Source of the DNA: Peribacillus glennii
GTDB lineage: Bacteria > Bacillota > Bacilli > Bacillales > DSM-1321
Direction of reading: 5' to 3'
Length of the DNA stretch: 64,000 bases
NCBI RefSeq assembly: GCF_003429105.1
Contig: NZ_QVTD01000003.1
Span: 1,364,001 to 1,428,000 of the forward strand
A program made the translations under genes and the position numbers. The notes beneath the pieces are model-generated. The model was not told the DNA's origin and made no database searches. It was given only the letters and a program-made list of their open reading frames with translations. The stretch's first letter is position 1. The number at the start of each line of letters is the position of its first letter. Shown piece after piece: positions 29,358 through 38,398 of this stretch.

Positions 29358-30254
29358 TTACATCATCTTAGAATGAATTTCCGCAATGTCCACAGACTTT
29401 TCGACCATAAAGCTAGGGTAGCTGCCGAGAAGGGTAACATTGCACCCAAGCGCTTCCAACTCCGAAATCGCGCCCGGTATCAGTACTTCATCCATCTTCA
29501 TTTCAAGATCAATAATAAAGAAATAATTGCCAAGGCCTGTTTTCATTGGCCTTGATTCAATTTTGGATAAATTTAGCTTTCTCCAGGCAAAGGCGGACAA
29601 CACCTGATGTAGGGCCCCCGAATGATCTGCTGGAAGCATTACCATCAGCGTGGTTTTATCCCCCCGTCTTGTCGCTAGGCAATTTTCATACTGTATGTCC
29701 GATTTAGAAAGAACGACAAACTTCGTATGGTTGTGGCTGAAGTCATGAATATTGGGCCTTGTAATCGCCAGGCCATATTCCGCTGCCGCAAGCTCATTGG
29801 CGATGGCGGCAATTTTTTTCCCTGGCTGTTCCATTACCAACTGGGCAGCCGCTGCAGTGGATGTTGTATTCTCACACGGTATGCCTCTCAGTTCTTTGTG
29901 CAAAAATTTATGGCATTGGGCGATTGCATGTGAGTGCGAATAAATGACGTCAGGCACAAATGACGGAATATCATTATCTGGATGCACCATGAAGTGCTGC
30001 TGAATGGGCGTGATGATTTCTCCACTGATCGGCAGATTCACTTCATGGACTAAATAATCCAATGTAATGTTCACGGACCCTTCCAACGCATTTTCAATTG
30101 GCACGACAGCCAGATCCGCCTGTCCGTCCACGACAGCATCCATGCATTCAGGGATCGTGGCCATCGGGATTTTTGCATCGTCCGGAAAAAGCCGCGAAAC
30201 CGCCAAATCAGTGAAAGTAGCTTTCGGTCCAAGAAAAGCGATACTATATGACAT
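29358..30254 (-). CDS. pheA: Prephenate dehydratase
   Basis: PheA converts prephenate to phenylpyruvate in phenylalanine synthesis. The 298-residue monofunctional enzyme has the periplasmic-binding-like catalytic domain (about 1-185; IAFLGPKATFTDLA, VPIENALEGSVN, and HNHTKFVVLS where the catalytic TRF is usual, here TKF) and a C-terminal ACT domain (about 200-280) with the phenylalanine-sensing ESRP motif (LSKIESRPMKTGLGNYFF). Start ATG follows AAAGAGGGAGAACAGA. pheB and obgE lie upstream, as in B. subtilis. Confidence 0.95.
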   Translation of the reverse strand: MSYSIAFLGPKATFTDLAVSRLFPDDAKIPMATIPECMDAVVDGQADLAVVPIENALEGSVNITLDYLVHEVNLPISGEIITPIQQHFMVHPDNDIPSFVPDVIYSHSHAIAQCHKFLHKELRGIPCENTTSTAAAAQLVMEQPGKKIAAIANELAAAEYGLAITRPNIHDFSHNHTKFVVLSKSDIQYENCLATRRGDKTTLMVMLPADHSGALHQVLSAFAWRKLNLSKIESRPMKTGLGNYFFIIDLEMKMDEVLIPGAISELEALGCNVTLLGSYPSFMVEKSVDIAEIHSKMM

Positions 30255-30357
30255 TCTGTTCTCCCTCTTTTGTTATAAAAAATATAATGTCTATGTTATG
30301 CTATTTTCCGACTTATTACAATAGTCTGCTTTCATCAATTGTTTCTAATCCACCACA

Positions 30358-30390
30358 ATAAAAAAATGCCGCACAAATCACTGTGCGGTA
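30358..30390 (-). terminator. Terminator after pheB
   Basis: On the minus strand CCGCAC and GTGCGG pair around AGTGATTT and are followed by CATTTTTTTATT. It separates pheB from pheA. Confidence 0.75.
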
Positions 30391-30399
30391 TCCATACTG

Positions 30400-30849
30400 C
30401 TAAGCTCCTGAACCGAGGACGTCAACTTTTTCAACAAATTCCATCTTTCCAAGCGTTGACAACAGTTCTTCTATTTCCACCGTCATTCCGCTTATATTTA
30501 GGGATAGGGTAACATTGGCTCTTCCCTGCAGCGGAATGGTCTGGTGAATCGTCAATACATTGCAGCCGAAGGAAGCTACAGTGCTTAACAACTGTGATAA
30601 TGTCCCGGAACGGTCTTCAAGATAGAAAAACAAAGTGACCAGCTTTTCCTTTACGACCGTATGAAACGGGAAGACTGTATCCCTGTACTTATAAAAAGCG
30701 CTTCTGCTTAAATCTACCCGCCCGACAGCTTCCCAGACCGACTCTGCCTTGCCGCGCTCAATCAGTTCTTTTGCATCCAGCGTTTTTTTCATTGCTTCAG
30801 GGAGGACATCTTCACGGACCAAATAAAACTTTTTGTCGGTTTTGTTCAA
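30400..30849 (-). CDS. pheB: ACT-domain protein PheB (UPF0735)
   Basis: The 149-residue protein starts with a helix-turn-helix-like segment ([20 protein letters not shown], then [19 protein letters not shown]) and ends with an ACT domain (residues about 72-147, [20 protein letters not shown]). It is the YsxB-region PheB family, historically linked to chorismate mutase activity, though the sequence looks more like a regulatory ACT protein; the role is not settled. Start ATG lies about 100 bp after obgE and follows AAAAGAGGTGCGCGGAT. Confidence 0.9.
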   Translation of the reverse strand: MNKTDKKFYLVREDVLPEAMKKTLDAKELIERGKAESVWEAVGRVDLSRSAFYKYRDTVFPFHTVVKEKLVTLFFYLEDRSGTLSQLLSTVASFGCNVLTIHQTIPLQGRANVTLSLNISGMTVEIEELLSTLGKMEFVEKVDVLGSGA

Positions 30850-30948
30850 TATCCGCGCACCTCTTTTGCTGCTCGAACAGAGCGAAAATATGTATAAGCG
30901 CGAACCTGAAGGGGAAGAGATGCCCCCGGCCGCGCCTGTTTTAAGTAA

Positions 30949-32241
30949 TTAATCGACAAACTCGAACTCATATTCGAGCAGGCGTACAATATCCCCGTCT
31001 TTTGCGCCCTTTTCCCTGAGAGCATCATCGACACCAAAGGAGCGGAGCTGCCTTGCAAACCGCCTTATGGATTCTTCACGGGTGAAGTCAGTCATCTTAA
31101 ACAGCCTTTCCACCTTGAAGCCTGATACGACAAAGCTGCCATCCGGATCGCGTGTGATCGTAAATTCATCTCTTGCCGACTCATGCTTGTACAGCACACG
31201 GTTTACGTCCGTTCCTTCTTCCTCCATGTGCTCCAATGGAAACTCCGGTGTTTCCTCAATCTTGTCTGCAATCGCAAACAACAGCTCGCGAAGCCCTTCC
31301 CTCGTAACAGCGGAAATCGGGAAAATCGGAAAATCCTCCGTCAACTTTTCTTTAAAAGCTTCCAAATTCTCTTCCGCGCCTGGCATGTCCATTTTATTGG
31401 CAACAATGATTTGCGGGCGCTCAGTCAGCCTTAAGTTGTATTCCTTCAATTCTTTATTGATTGTCAGGTAATCCTCATACGGATCCCGGCCCTCAACGCT
31501 TGAAATGTCAATGACATGGACAATGACACGCGTCCTTTCAATATGCCGTAGAAATTGATGGCCAAGCCCCACGCCTTCGGACGCCCCTTCAATCAATCCC
31601 GGCAGGTCAGCCATGACAAAGCTTCGGCCATCCTCTGTTTCAACAACTCCAAGATTAGGGACAATCGTTGTAAAATGGTATTCCGCGATTTTCGGTTTAG
31701 CTGCCGAAACCACCGATAAGAGTGTCGATTTTCCGACACTTGGGAAGCCAACAAGGCCCACGTCAGCCAAGAGCTTCAATTCAAGCACGACATCGCGCTC
31801 TTGTCCAGGTTCCCCGTTTTCAGCTATTTCCGGGGCAGGATTGGCCGGAGTCGCAAATCTGGAATTTCCTCTTCCTCCCCGTCCGCCTTTTGCGATGACT
31901 GCCCGTTGCCCGTGTTCGACTAAATCGGCGATGACTTCCTTGGTCTCATCATCAATGACAACCGTACCCGGAGGAACTTTGACAACCATGTCGGGCGAAT
32001 TTTTGCCATGCATGTTTTTAGACATGCCGTGTTCCCCGCGAGGCGCCTTAAAGTGGCGTTGATAACGGAAATCCATAAGCGTCCTTAATCCTTCCTCCAC
32101 TTCAAAGACGACGTTTGCTCCGTTCCCTCCGTCTCCGCCTGCAGGGCCGCCTTTTGGCACGTATTTTTCTCTGCGGTAGGCAACAATCCCATTTCCGCCG
32201 TCGCCGCCTTTTACATATACCTTGACCTGATCGACAAACAT
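30949..32241 (-). CDS. obgE: GTPase Obg
   Basis: Obg is an essential ribosome-associated GTPase that in B. subtilis also affects the sigma-B stress response and sporulation. The 430-residue protein has the glycine-rich Obg fold (1-157, [19 protein letters not shown]), a G domain with P-loop [11 protein letters not shown], switch motif [18 protein letters not shown] and NKMD, and a C-terminal OCT domain (about 350-430). Start ATG follows ACAGAGGAAGTGATAGC. It is downstream of spo0B, the classic spo0B-obg operon. Confidence 0.97.
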   Translation of the reverse strand: MFVDQVKVYVKGGDGGNGIVAYRREKYVPKGGPAGGDGGNGANVVFEVEEGLRTLMDFRYQRHFKAPRGEHGMSKNMHGKNSPDMVVKVPPGTVVIDDETKEVIADLVEHGQRAVIAKGGRGGRGNSRFATPANPAPEIAENGEPGQERDVVLELKLLADVGLVGFPSVGKSTLLSVVSAAKPKIAEYHFTTIVPNLGVVETEDGRSFVMADLPGLIEGASEGVGLGHQFLRHIERTRVIVHVIDISSVEGRDPYEDYLTINKELKEYNLRLTERPQIIVANKMDMPGAEENLEAFKEKLTEDFPIFPISAVTREGLRELLFAIADKIEETPEFPLEHMEEEGTDVNRVLYKHESARDEFTITRDPDGSFVVSGFKVERLFKMTDFTREESIRRFARQLRSFGVDDALREKGAKDGDIVRLLEYEFEFVD

Positions 32242-32289
32242 GCTATCACTTCCTCTGTATGTATTCTTAAGCTGAGTTAAAATAACTGC

Positions 32290-32841
32290 TTATTTATTTT
32301 TGTTACAAGGGATTTCCATATAAAAATGAACTTCATCAATACCAAAATGGGTGACTTCCGTACAAAAACTCTCCTTCCAGGGCTGATTTAAAAAATCAAA
32401 CAGGACTCTTTCATTTTCTATCGTACCCTGCAATTCAAAGGACAAACGAAGGTTTCGCTGTTTATTTTCATCTATGGAAACAAAAAGAACATTTTCACCA
32501 TAATTACATAACGTCTGTGAAAGACTATCAAACAGGTTTTCAATCCATGATGCCATAAATTCATCAAGTTCGCAGCAGCCAAGCTCTAGGGATACCACTT
32601 CAAACTCAACCCGAAAAAGGAAAGACCTCCAGTTTGCTGTCAGGAGCGTTTCAACGAATTTCGGCATGTCCAGGTTGGAAAGCTTTGACTCATGCTGGCT
32701 TTCAATGATGATTTCTTCAATAATCGCCTTAACATGATCGATTCTGTTCAGATCGATATTGCCCTTGATCAATTGCATCTTGTTCAGCCAATCATGTCTT
32801 GAATGTCGTAAAACCTCAACTGTTTTCCATTCTTTATCCAT
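32290..32841 (-). CDS. spo0B: Sporulation initiation phosphotransferase Spo0B
   Basis: Spo0B passes phosphate from Spo0F to Spo0A in the sporulation phosphorelay. The 183-residue protein carries the phosphorylated histidine in VLRHSRHDWLNKMQLIKGN (H16, matching H30 of B. subtilis) within the helical hairpin that forms the dimer four-helix bundle, and a degenerate kinase-like C-terminal domain. ESKLSNLDMPK is also conserved. Start ATG follows TAGGAGCTTTCAA. It is 48 bp upstream of obgE, with a hairpin between it and rpmA. Confidence 0.93.
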   Translation of the reverse strand: MDKEWKTVEVLRHSRHDWLNKMQLIKGNIDLNRIDHVKAIIEEIIIESQHESKLSNLDMPKFVETLLTANWRSFLFRVEFEVVSLELGCCELDEFMASWIENLFDSLSQTLCNYGENVLFVSIDENKQRNLRLSFELQGTIENERVLFDFLNQPWKESFCTEVTHFGIDEVHFYMEIPCNKNK

Positions 32842-32932
32842 TTGAAAGCTCCTACCAATTTTTTAGTAAAAGGTCGTATTTGCTTATGCTCTATCACGTT
32901 TGTTTTCGTGGCAGTCTGACATGAAAGCCGCC

Positions 32933-32984
32933 GTCCAAAATCTTCGGAATAAAAGCGAAGGCTTTGGACGATGGCAGAGCAATT
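32933..32984 (-). other. Long hairpin in the spo0B leader
   Basis: GTCCAAA...CGAA and TTCG...TTTGGAC arms form an imperfect stem of about 15 bp around GCTTTTATTC. It has no T-run afterwards, so it is more likely an RNA processing or stability element than a terminator. Confidence 0.4.
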
Positions 32985-33031
32985 CCCGAAAGGGTAATTA
33001 TGTAAAAGAAAAGGACCCGCTCATAAACAAA

Positions 33032-33099
33032 GGGCCGACACCTTCATCACGATATACAGCTTTCGCAGGTATATGTGTTCAAGAGAAGGAGTCGGACCC
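33032..33099 (-). terminator. Large stem-loop between rpmA and spo0B
   Basis: GGGCCGACACCTTC (33032-33045) and GAAGGAGTCGGACCC (33085-33099) form a 14-bp stem with a second stem inside (ATATAC/GTATAT). On the minus strand it is followed by TTTGTTTATG, a moderate terminator after the ribosomal-protein genes; on the plus strand by TTTTTTG. It may separate rplU-prp-rpmA from spo0B-obg. Confidence 0.6.
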
Positions 33100-33132
33100 T
33101 TTTTTGAGCCAGTCTCTATTCAAAAGATGCTA

Positions 33133-33435
<303 letters not shown>

Positions 33436-33771
33436 CTATTTATTCAGGATTATTTTAATATATTTTCCATATTCACGTTCAATCGTTTGAAGTGATATAA
33501 GCATGCCGTCCAAAAGCAGCTGAACCTTCTCTTGCGTGTCCTGCGATGTCTCATCTGGAATCACACAGCGGAGATAGCCGCCCTCGCCGCCCTGCTCAAT
33601 CTCGAGGGGAACGCCAGTTAATGAAATGATGGAATTCACAGCCCCGAATGAAACTGCAGATACACCTGCACAAACGATATCTGAACCTTTTTTAGCAAAA
33701 TCAGCATGTCCGCTTAAAGTGAACGAATGAATCCGTTCCGGCGAATCATAATCGATTGTTACCTTAATCAT
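33436..33771 (-). CDS. prp: Ribosomal-processing cysteine protease Prp
   Basis: Prp removes the L27 N-terminal extension. The 111-residue protein shows the catalytic His and Cys in the expected motifs, SGHADFAKKGSDIVCAGVSA (H22 and C34, the same numbers as described for the family). It lies between rplU and rpmA (12 bp before rpmA), the conserved order. Confidence 0.95.
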   Translation of the reverse strand: MIKVTIDYDSPERIHSFTLSGHADFAKKGSDIVCAGVSAVSFGAVNSIISLTGVPLEIEQGGEGGYLRCVIPDETSQDTQEKVQLLLDGMLISLQTIEREYGKYIKIILNK

Positions 33772-33780
33772 CGTTCAGCC

Positions 33781-34089
33781 TTATGCATTGATTGCATCAA
33801 TGACAACTTTTGTGTATGGCTGACGGTGACCTTGCTTTTTACGGTTGTTCTTCTTCGCTTTGTATTTGAAAACGATGATTTTCTTCTGGCGGCCGTGCTT
33901 TTCAATCTTGCCAGTTACAGTAGCGCCTTCCACTAATGGAGCACCTACCTTCACGTTTTCGCCACCAACGAATAAAACTTTGTCAAATGTAACAGTTTCG
34001 CCTGCTTCAACGTCTAGTTTTTCAACGTAAACCACATCGCCTGCTGCTACTTTCACTTGCTTACCGCCTGTTTCGATAATTGCGTACAT
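33781..34089 (-). CDS. rplU: 50S ribosomal protein L21
   Basis: L21 binds 23S rRNA in the large subunit. The 102-residue protein starts [14 protein letters not shown] and ends with the lysine-rich signature [20 protein letters not shown]. Start ATG follows GAGGAGGTGCAGGG. It is first gene of rplU-prp-rpmA and has its own leader. Confidence 0.97.
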   Translation of the reverse strand: MYAIIETGGKQVKVAAGDVVYVEKLDVEAGETVTFDKVLFVGGENVKVGAPLVEGATVTGKIEKHGRQKKIIVFKYKAKKNNRKKQGHRQPYTKVVIDAINA

Positions 34090-34200
34090 CCCTGCACCTC
34101 CTCATAATCACTAAGACTCGCCAATCACAGGCGCCTTGCCCATAAGGCAATTCTTTAAAGCCTGATCTGTGCGGTTGTAGCACGGATGCTACAAACATAA
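34090..34200 (-). promoter_or_regulatory. L21 leader RNA
   Basis: The untranslated leader of rplU forms at least two hairpins: TGTAGCATCCGTGCTACA at 34191-34174 and a stem containing TGCCTTATGGGCAAGGCG with CCTGTGATTGGCG nearby. This layout matches the L21 leader element of Bacillus, thought to act as a binding site for L21 in feedback control. Confidence 0.7.
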
Positions 34201-34207
34201 CAGTAAA

Positions 34208-34237
34208 ATTCTATCATAAAATCGAAATCTATGTCAA
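34208..34237 (-). promoter_or_regulatory. Sigma-A promoter of rplU-prp-rpmA
   Basis: On the minus strand TTGACA (34237-34232) and TAGAAT (34213-34208) are separated by 18 bp. The start point would be near 34201, just ahead of the L21 leader hairpins. Confidence 0.7.
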
Positions 34238-34272
34238 TACGTTTATATAGAATCATTTCTGTGCCGAACGAT

Positions 34273-35748
34273 TCAGTGCCTGTGTAATGCCATGGTGATC
34301 TCCTCGATGCTTCCAAACCGTTTTATCGTATATGGATTGTGCAGGCCTACAGGATATGTTATAAATATTTTCATGCCGATAGCTGCTTCAAGCGCTGGGC
34401 GGTATGCATCCCCTTCACCAAGCAGCACCTCTGCAGCTGCCTCGCTTATCTCTATCCAGACCGCCTCTTCATCCCGGTTCCGATGTTCCATCATTTCCCG
34501 TTCCAGCCTGAACGCTATCGTTTCAGGGCTGTCGATGCTGCCTGTCCCATCGCAGCAGGGGCAGGTTTTCTGAAGCTTCTCGCTCAAGGATGGGGACGTT
34601 TTTTTCCTTGTTAATTGAAGAATGCCAAGTTCGGTAAAACCGACGACCGTGGTCCTATTCTCATCGTGTTTGGTTTCCTCTATTATTGCTTCTATAATGG
34701 CCCTTTTATGCCTGCTATCCTTCATATTAATAAAATCAATCACGATGATCCCGCCAATGTTCCGGAGCCTGATTTGATTTGCAGCTACGCTTGCGGCCTG
34801 TAAATTCGTCTGGAGCGCCGTCTGTTCTTTCTCAGCTTTCCCTGTGTATTTACCTGTATTCACGTCAATCACCGTCAGGGCTTCTGTTTCTTCTATAATA
34901 AGGTAGCCTCCATTATCAAGCCAGACAATTTTCTTAAAAGTCCTGTCCAGCTGGGGCTCGATTTTTTCTTTGGAAAAAATATTTTCCCTACCTTTATAAT
35001 AAACTGCTTTCCACGGCCCTTGCCGTACGGATAGCCACTCTTCCAGTTGTTTAAATCCCGCAAAGTCGTCAATGATTACCTCTCCGGTTTCCTCCGGCTT
35101 TATCTCAGTTTGGACACGTTCGAGAAAGGTGTCTTTGGAATAAAGCAAGCCGGGAGATTTTAATGCGGCGGACCGTCTATGTATGTCGGCATACGTTTCC
35201 CGCAGAGTGTTCAATTGCTTTAAGAATATTTCAAGCCCCTGATTTTCCATCGAGGTCCGGATAATTAATCCTTCATCGGTTCTCTTATGTTTGAAGGCAG
35301 CGTCCCGCCAATTTTGCTGGGAATGGGGGTCTTTGAACTTTTTAGATACGCCGACATAATCGATTCCGTATATGTATACAAGGTATTCCATTGATAGTTC
35401 GACCAAACCGGTCAGCTTGGCACCCTTGCCGGCTGTTTCATCCCTGGTGACCTGCACAAGGAGTTTTTCACCCTGGCGCACATACTTTCCGATCGGGCCC
35501 TCTTCCACAGGGTTGCCTGACTGAAAAGACGGCAGCTGATCACGGTGGAGAAAGCCGTTCTTCTTCTGTCCGAAATCGATGAATACAGCATCCATACCCG
35601 GCAGCACCTTCGTCACCTTCCCTAGATAAATATTCCCGACAAGGCTTTCCTGACTGGGGGGCACGACTTCCAGCTTCACCAATTTATTATTTTCAAGAAC
35701 GGCGAACCTTTTTTCTCTTGTTGCCATGTTGACAATTATCTTTTTCAT
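34273..35748 (-). CDS. rng: Ribonuclease E/G family protein
   Basis: RNase E/G cleaves single-stranded RNA in mRNA decay and rRNA processing. The 491-residue protein has an S1 domain (about 35-120, GNIYLGKVTKVLPGMDAVFI), the RNase H-like and DNase I-like catalytic regions with metal-binding aspartates in EALTVIDVNTG and GGIIVIDFINM, and the zinc-link CPCCDGTG. Start ATG at 35748 follows CAGGTGGTTTGT. B. subtilis lacks this enzyme family, but other Bacillaceae carry it at this site between spoIVFB and rplU. Confidence 0.93.
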   Translation of the reverse strand: MKKIIVNMATREKRFAVLENNKLVKLEVVPPSQESLVGNIYLGKVTKVLPGMDAVFIDFGQKKNGFLHRDQLPSFQSGNPVEEGPIGKYVRQGEKLLVQVTRDETAGKGAKLTGLVELSMEYLVYIYGIDYVGVSKKFKDPHSQQNWRDAAFKHKRTDEGLIIRTSMENQGLEIFLKQLNTLRETYADIHRRSAALKSPGLLYSKDTFLERVQTEIKPEETGEVIIDDFAGFKQLEEWLSVRQGPWKAVYYKGRENIFSKEKIEPQLDRTFKKIVWLDNGGYLIIEETEALTVIDVNTGKYTGKAEKEQTALQTNLQAASVAANQIRLRNIGGIIVIDFINMKDSRHKRAIIEAIIEETKHDENRTTVVGFTELGILQLTRKKTSPSLSEKLQKTCPCCDGTGSIDSPETIAFRLEREMMEHRNRDEEAVWIEISEAAAEVLLGEGDAYRPALEAAIGMKIFITYPVGLHNPYTIKRFGSIEEITMALHRH

Positions 35749-35781
35749 ACAAACCACCTGCGTTCTAACCCCTTTTGATAA

Positions 35782-35839
35782 AAAAAAATCCCTTCTTAAA
35801 AACCAGGCTGATTTTTCAAGCCATTGTTTGAAGAAAGGA
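35782..35839 (-). terminator. Terminator of the spoIVFA-spoIVFB operon
   Basis: On the minus strand TCCTTTCTT and AAGAAGGGA form the outer stem of a hairpin with an inner CTTGA/TCAGCC part, followed by nine T's. It lies 9 bp after the spoIVFB stop. Confidence 0.7.
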
Positions 35840-35847
35840 TACCATAC

Positions 35848-36714
35848 TTAATAGGAATATAATAGGTCGCCGATTTTCACATTGGTCATTTTATCGGAGA
35901 AATACGCGTGCAAAACTTCATTTTCATCGAGAGAACCGCGTTCCTTTCCATTTTTAAGAATAATGACTGGGTGCTTGCAGCCGCGCTGGAACTTTTCTAG
36001 TACTTTATGGATCTGCTCACTTTCCTCCACCCTTATCGGTTTAAGCACTGATAAATCACTATTCCTTCCGTAATGCCTTTCAAGCAAAAAGCGAATAAAC
36101 GCATAATACCGCTGCTTCCACTCGATTCCAAGTGAAAAAGCAATAAAACCTGAAATAATCCATATGTTAAGGTTAAGTGGCTGGATCACGTTTACCAAAC
36201 CAAGAAACAACAGGGCAAAGCCGGTTGAAAATAACAATGTCAAACGGTGTGCATCGATAAAGGAACGGTAAAGCGAAAGGCCCATGAATAATAACTTGCC
36301 GCCATCAAGCGGCCAAATTGGCAGCAAGTTAAAGCCGAGCACAGCTAAATTCAAATACATAAACTGTTGATACATTTCATACGGAACATATGAGAAAGAA
36401 GAGAGCACATACGCAAGGCAAATAAGCCAGACATGCTGAATCGGCCCTGCGAGTATGACAAGGCAGTCTTCCTTTAACGACTTGTTGCCATATTCCTCCG
36501 TTTCCACTGTCCCTCCAAAGGGAAGCAGGGAGATCGATTTAATTCTCCATTTAAAATGCTGTGCGGCAACCGCATGGCCAAGCTCATGAACAAAAACGGT
36601 TAAAAGCAGCATGAGCACAGCCGTAAAATGCGCAGTGAAGACGGCTATTCCAATCACGATCCAGAGCGTGGGATGAATCCGGACTTTCATGAAAAGCTGG
36701 AGGTATTCACTCAA
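35848..36714 (-). CDS. spoIVFB: Intramembrane metalloprotease SpoIVFB
   Basis: SpoIVFB is the site-2-type protease that cleaves pro-sigma-K in the mother-cell membrane around the forespore. The 288-residue protein has six hydrophobic segments, the zinc motif HELGH (H43, E44, H47) and the third ligand in LLPIWPLDGGK (D137); these positions equal those of B. subtilis SpoIVFB. A C-terminal CBS-like domain (about 215-285) fits its ATP-dependent control. It overlaps spoIVFA by 8 bp. Confidence 0.96.
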   Translation of the reverse strand: MSEYLQLFMKVRIHPTLWIVIGIAVFTAHFTAVLMLLLTVFVHELGHAVAAQHFKWRIKSISLLPFGGTVETEEYGNKSLKEDCLVILAGPIQHVWLICLAYVLSSFSYVPYEMYQQFMYLNLAVLGFNLLPIWPLDGGKLLFMGLSLYRSFIDAHRLTLLFSTGFALLFLGLVNVIQPLNLNIWIISGFIAFSLGIEWKQRYYAFIRFLLERHYGRNSDLSVLKPIRVEESEQIHKVLEKFQRGCKHPVIILKNGKERGSLDENEVLHAYFSDKMTNVKIGDLLYSY

Positions 36715-37465
36715 ATGGTATCACCTTTTTTGGGTCGATGAATGCATCATCTTTTTTTATCGCCAGGTAAAACGTTCCTTTGTTTTCATCATCATTCTTT
36801 GTCACTTTGCCGATTTCTTTCCCTTTTTTCACGGATTCATATAGTTTCACATCCACCGATGCAAGCTGCCCATACCACGATTCAGTTTTATCCCTATGCT
36901 GGATTACGATTGTTTTGCCAAGGTTCTCCTTGCTCCCGGCGAAAATGACAACTCCTTCATTCAAAGCTTCCACTTTGGCTTCTCCACCTGTTTCAAGAAT
37001 AATGCCCTCTCCGTTGCTTTGAAAGCTCTCGGTAATTTTTGCTGTTGCGGGCAATGCATATTCATTGCTCAACTCTTCCTTTTTGGCTCCTGATTTCGTG
37101 TCTTCAGGCAAAAAGGCGATCGGCTTGCCAAACTTATCCTCATACCAACTAGAAACCGATGCAAACTGGAATTCCTGATTCATCGCATCCTGGACAAAGC
37201 TCCTTGCATCATCCAATTTTGCAGATGGGTGTTTAAACATCACGGCTATCAATAGAAATAGGCAAAGTGCAGCCAACGCTTTAAAATAGAAAAATTCTTT
37301 TTTAAACAGCGGATGATCCTTTTCCGAGGTACCTTCATATGCCGTGCTTTCAAATCCGTACCGATCTTCGGTCTCAATATTCATCCAGGAATCGTTCATA
37401 CGTTTATTGTTCATTTTTCTCCGTTTGGCAATCCGGTCTTGAATCTCTTTCCTTCGATCCTTCAT
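36707..37465 (-). CDS. spoIVFA: Stage IV sporulation protein FA
   Basis: SpoIVFA is the scaffold that holds SpoIVFB inactive together with BofA until SpoIVB cuts it. The 252-residue protein has a basic N-terminal part (DRIAKRRKMNNKRMN), one membrane segment (about 77-95) and an extracytoplasmic LytM/M23-like domain (about 160-250; ILETGGEAKVEALNEGVVIF and KTIVIQHRDKTESWYGQLAS) lacking the full metal site. Start ATG follows GGGGGTAGATTTCTCA. In B. subtilis it follows minD directly; here about 12 kb lies between. Confidence 0.93.
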   Translation of the reverse strand: MKDRRKEIQDRIAKRRKMNNKRMNDSWMNIETEDRYGFESTAYEGTSEKDHPLFKKEFFYFKALAALCLFLLIAVMFKHPSAKLDDARSFVQDAMNQEFQFASVSSWYEDKFGKPIAFLPEDTKSGAKKEELSNEYALPATAKITESFQSNGEGIILETGGEAKVEALNEGVVIFAGSKENLGKTIVIQHRDKTESWYGQLASVDVKLYESVKKGKEIGKVTKNDDENKGTFYLAIKKDDAFIDPKKVIPFE

Positions 37466-37507
37466 TGAGAAATCTACCCCCTGCTTTCTTTCGCATCACT
37501 TTTATAA

Positions 37508-37537
37508 AAAGTATGATGGCCTTGTCCAAACTATGAC
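37508..37537 (-). promoter_or_regulatory. Sigma-E promoter of spoIVFA-spoIVFB
   Basis: On the minus strand GTCATAGT (37537-37530), 14 bp and CATACTTT (37515-37508) fit the sigma-E consensus well. It is about 45 bp ahead of spoIVFA, a sigma-E gene in B. subtilis. Confidence 0.6.
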
Positions 37538-37540
37538 TGG

Positions 37541-38245
37541 CAAAGAATCAGGAAGTTGAATCTATGGTTTTGAATAGTGACCGTCTAGATCTGAACGCAA
37601 AGTAGGGTCATGATATCAGTTGTTAGTTCGGGAAATTCGATTTGTGTGTGGAATTTCAGGGATTGGAGGATTGGCGTTTGATGAGCTTACAAATATGGGA
37701 ATCTTCTATCCGAAGCAAGCCTTGGATCTCCCCTGCTCAAACACCTGGGAACGAAGCGGGATCCGCCAGAACCTGCAGCGTCTCGGCCTTACTGAATATG
37801 TATCAGGCGGGAAGCTAAGCTGCAATGTAGGCTAGTCTCTCTTTTTTTGTCTTCCGCTGATAAAAAGCTTAGGCACTTTGATCTCACCCATACAAGTTAG
37901 GCAAAAATTTCAGGCTGCTTTCAAGACTTGAGTTCGGTTTCGGCTGCATTTAGGTGGTATTATAATTTTACCTTCAATCGTTTGCGATTATAATATCTCG
38001 TTCGAAATGATCCATACTGGCAAATTATTGTAAGTAGAGAAGCTCAGACTTTTGCATATTTATCTTGACCATTTAAACATTTTTCCCAGTTAGGATGTGC
38101 GCTGGAAGGTTTGCGATTTTAACAAGGTCCACCGGTCAATTCATGCTTTAGTTAAACATTACTTGCGCCTTAATTTTGTTTCTGATTTTTCTATTCCTTC
38201 TAAATGCCTTAATAAAATTTAATTTTTCCCCAAGTAAATTGGGCT
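37541..38245. other. Gene-free flank of the inserted signalling/polysaccharide operon
   Basis: About 700 bp between the spoIVFA promoter and the terminator of the kinase operon. The longest open frame (plus strand 37620-37835, including SNTWERSGIRQNLQRLGLTE) has no ribosome binding site or family I recognise. The second half is AT-rich. No inverted terminal repeats, integrase or tRNA were seen. It probably marks the downstream junction of the 12-kb insertion. Confidence 0.4.
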
Positions 38246-38292
38246 ATAAAAACACCCCGTAAATGTTAGTCTGGTGTCTAACATTTACGGGG
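38246..38292 (-). terminator. Terminator of the six-gene signalling/polysaccharide operon
   Basis: A perfect 15-bp stem, CCCCGTAAATGTTAG with CTAACATTTACGGGG, around TCTGGTGT. Read on the minus strand it is followed by TGTTTTTATAG. It lies about 105 bp past the kinase stop. Confidence 0.85.
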
Positions 38293-38398
38293 CAGTTCAC
38301 CGGATGCTTAAGCTTTTTGTTACCATCACAGCTACCTGTCAGATTCCGTTTTCATGGGTTTTAATGATTTATTTCATGGTTCATGGTATTGGCTGGAG

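Noticed and set aside
37620-37835. Plus-strand 71-codon frame between spoIVFA and the kinase operon
   Set aside because: No Shine-Dalgarno and no recognisable family; could be a relic but nothing supports a gene.
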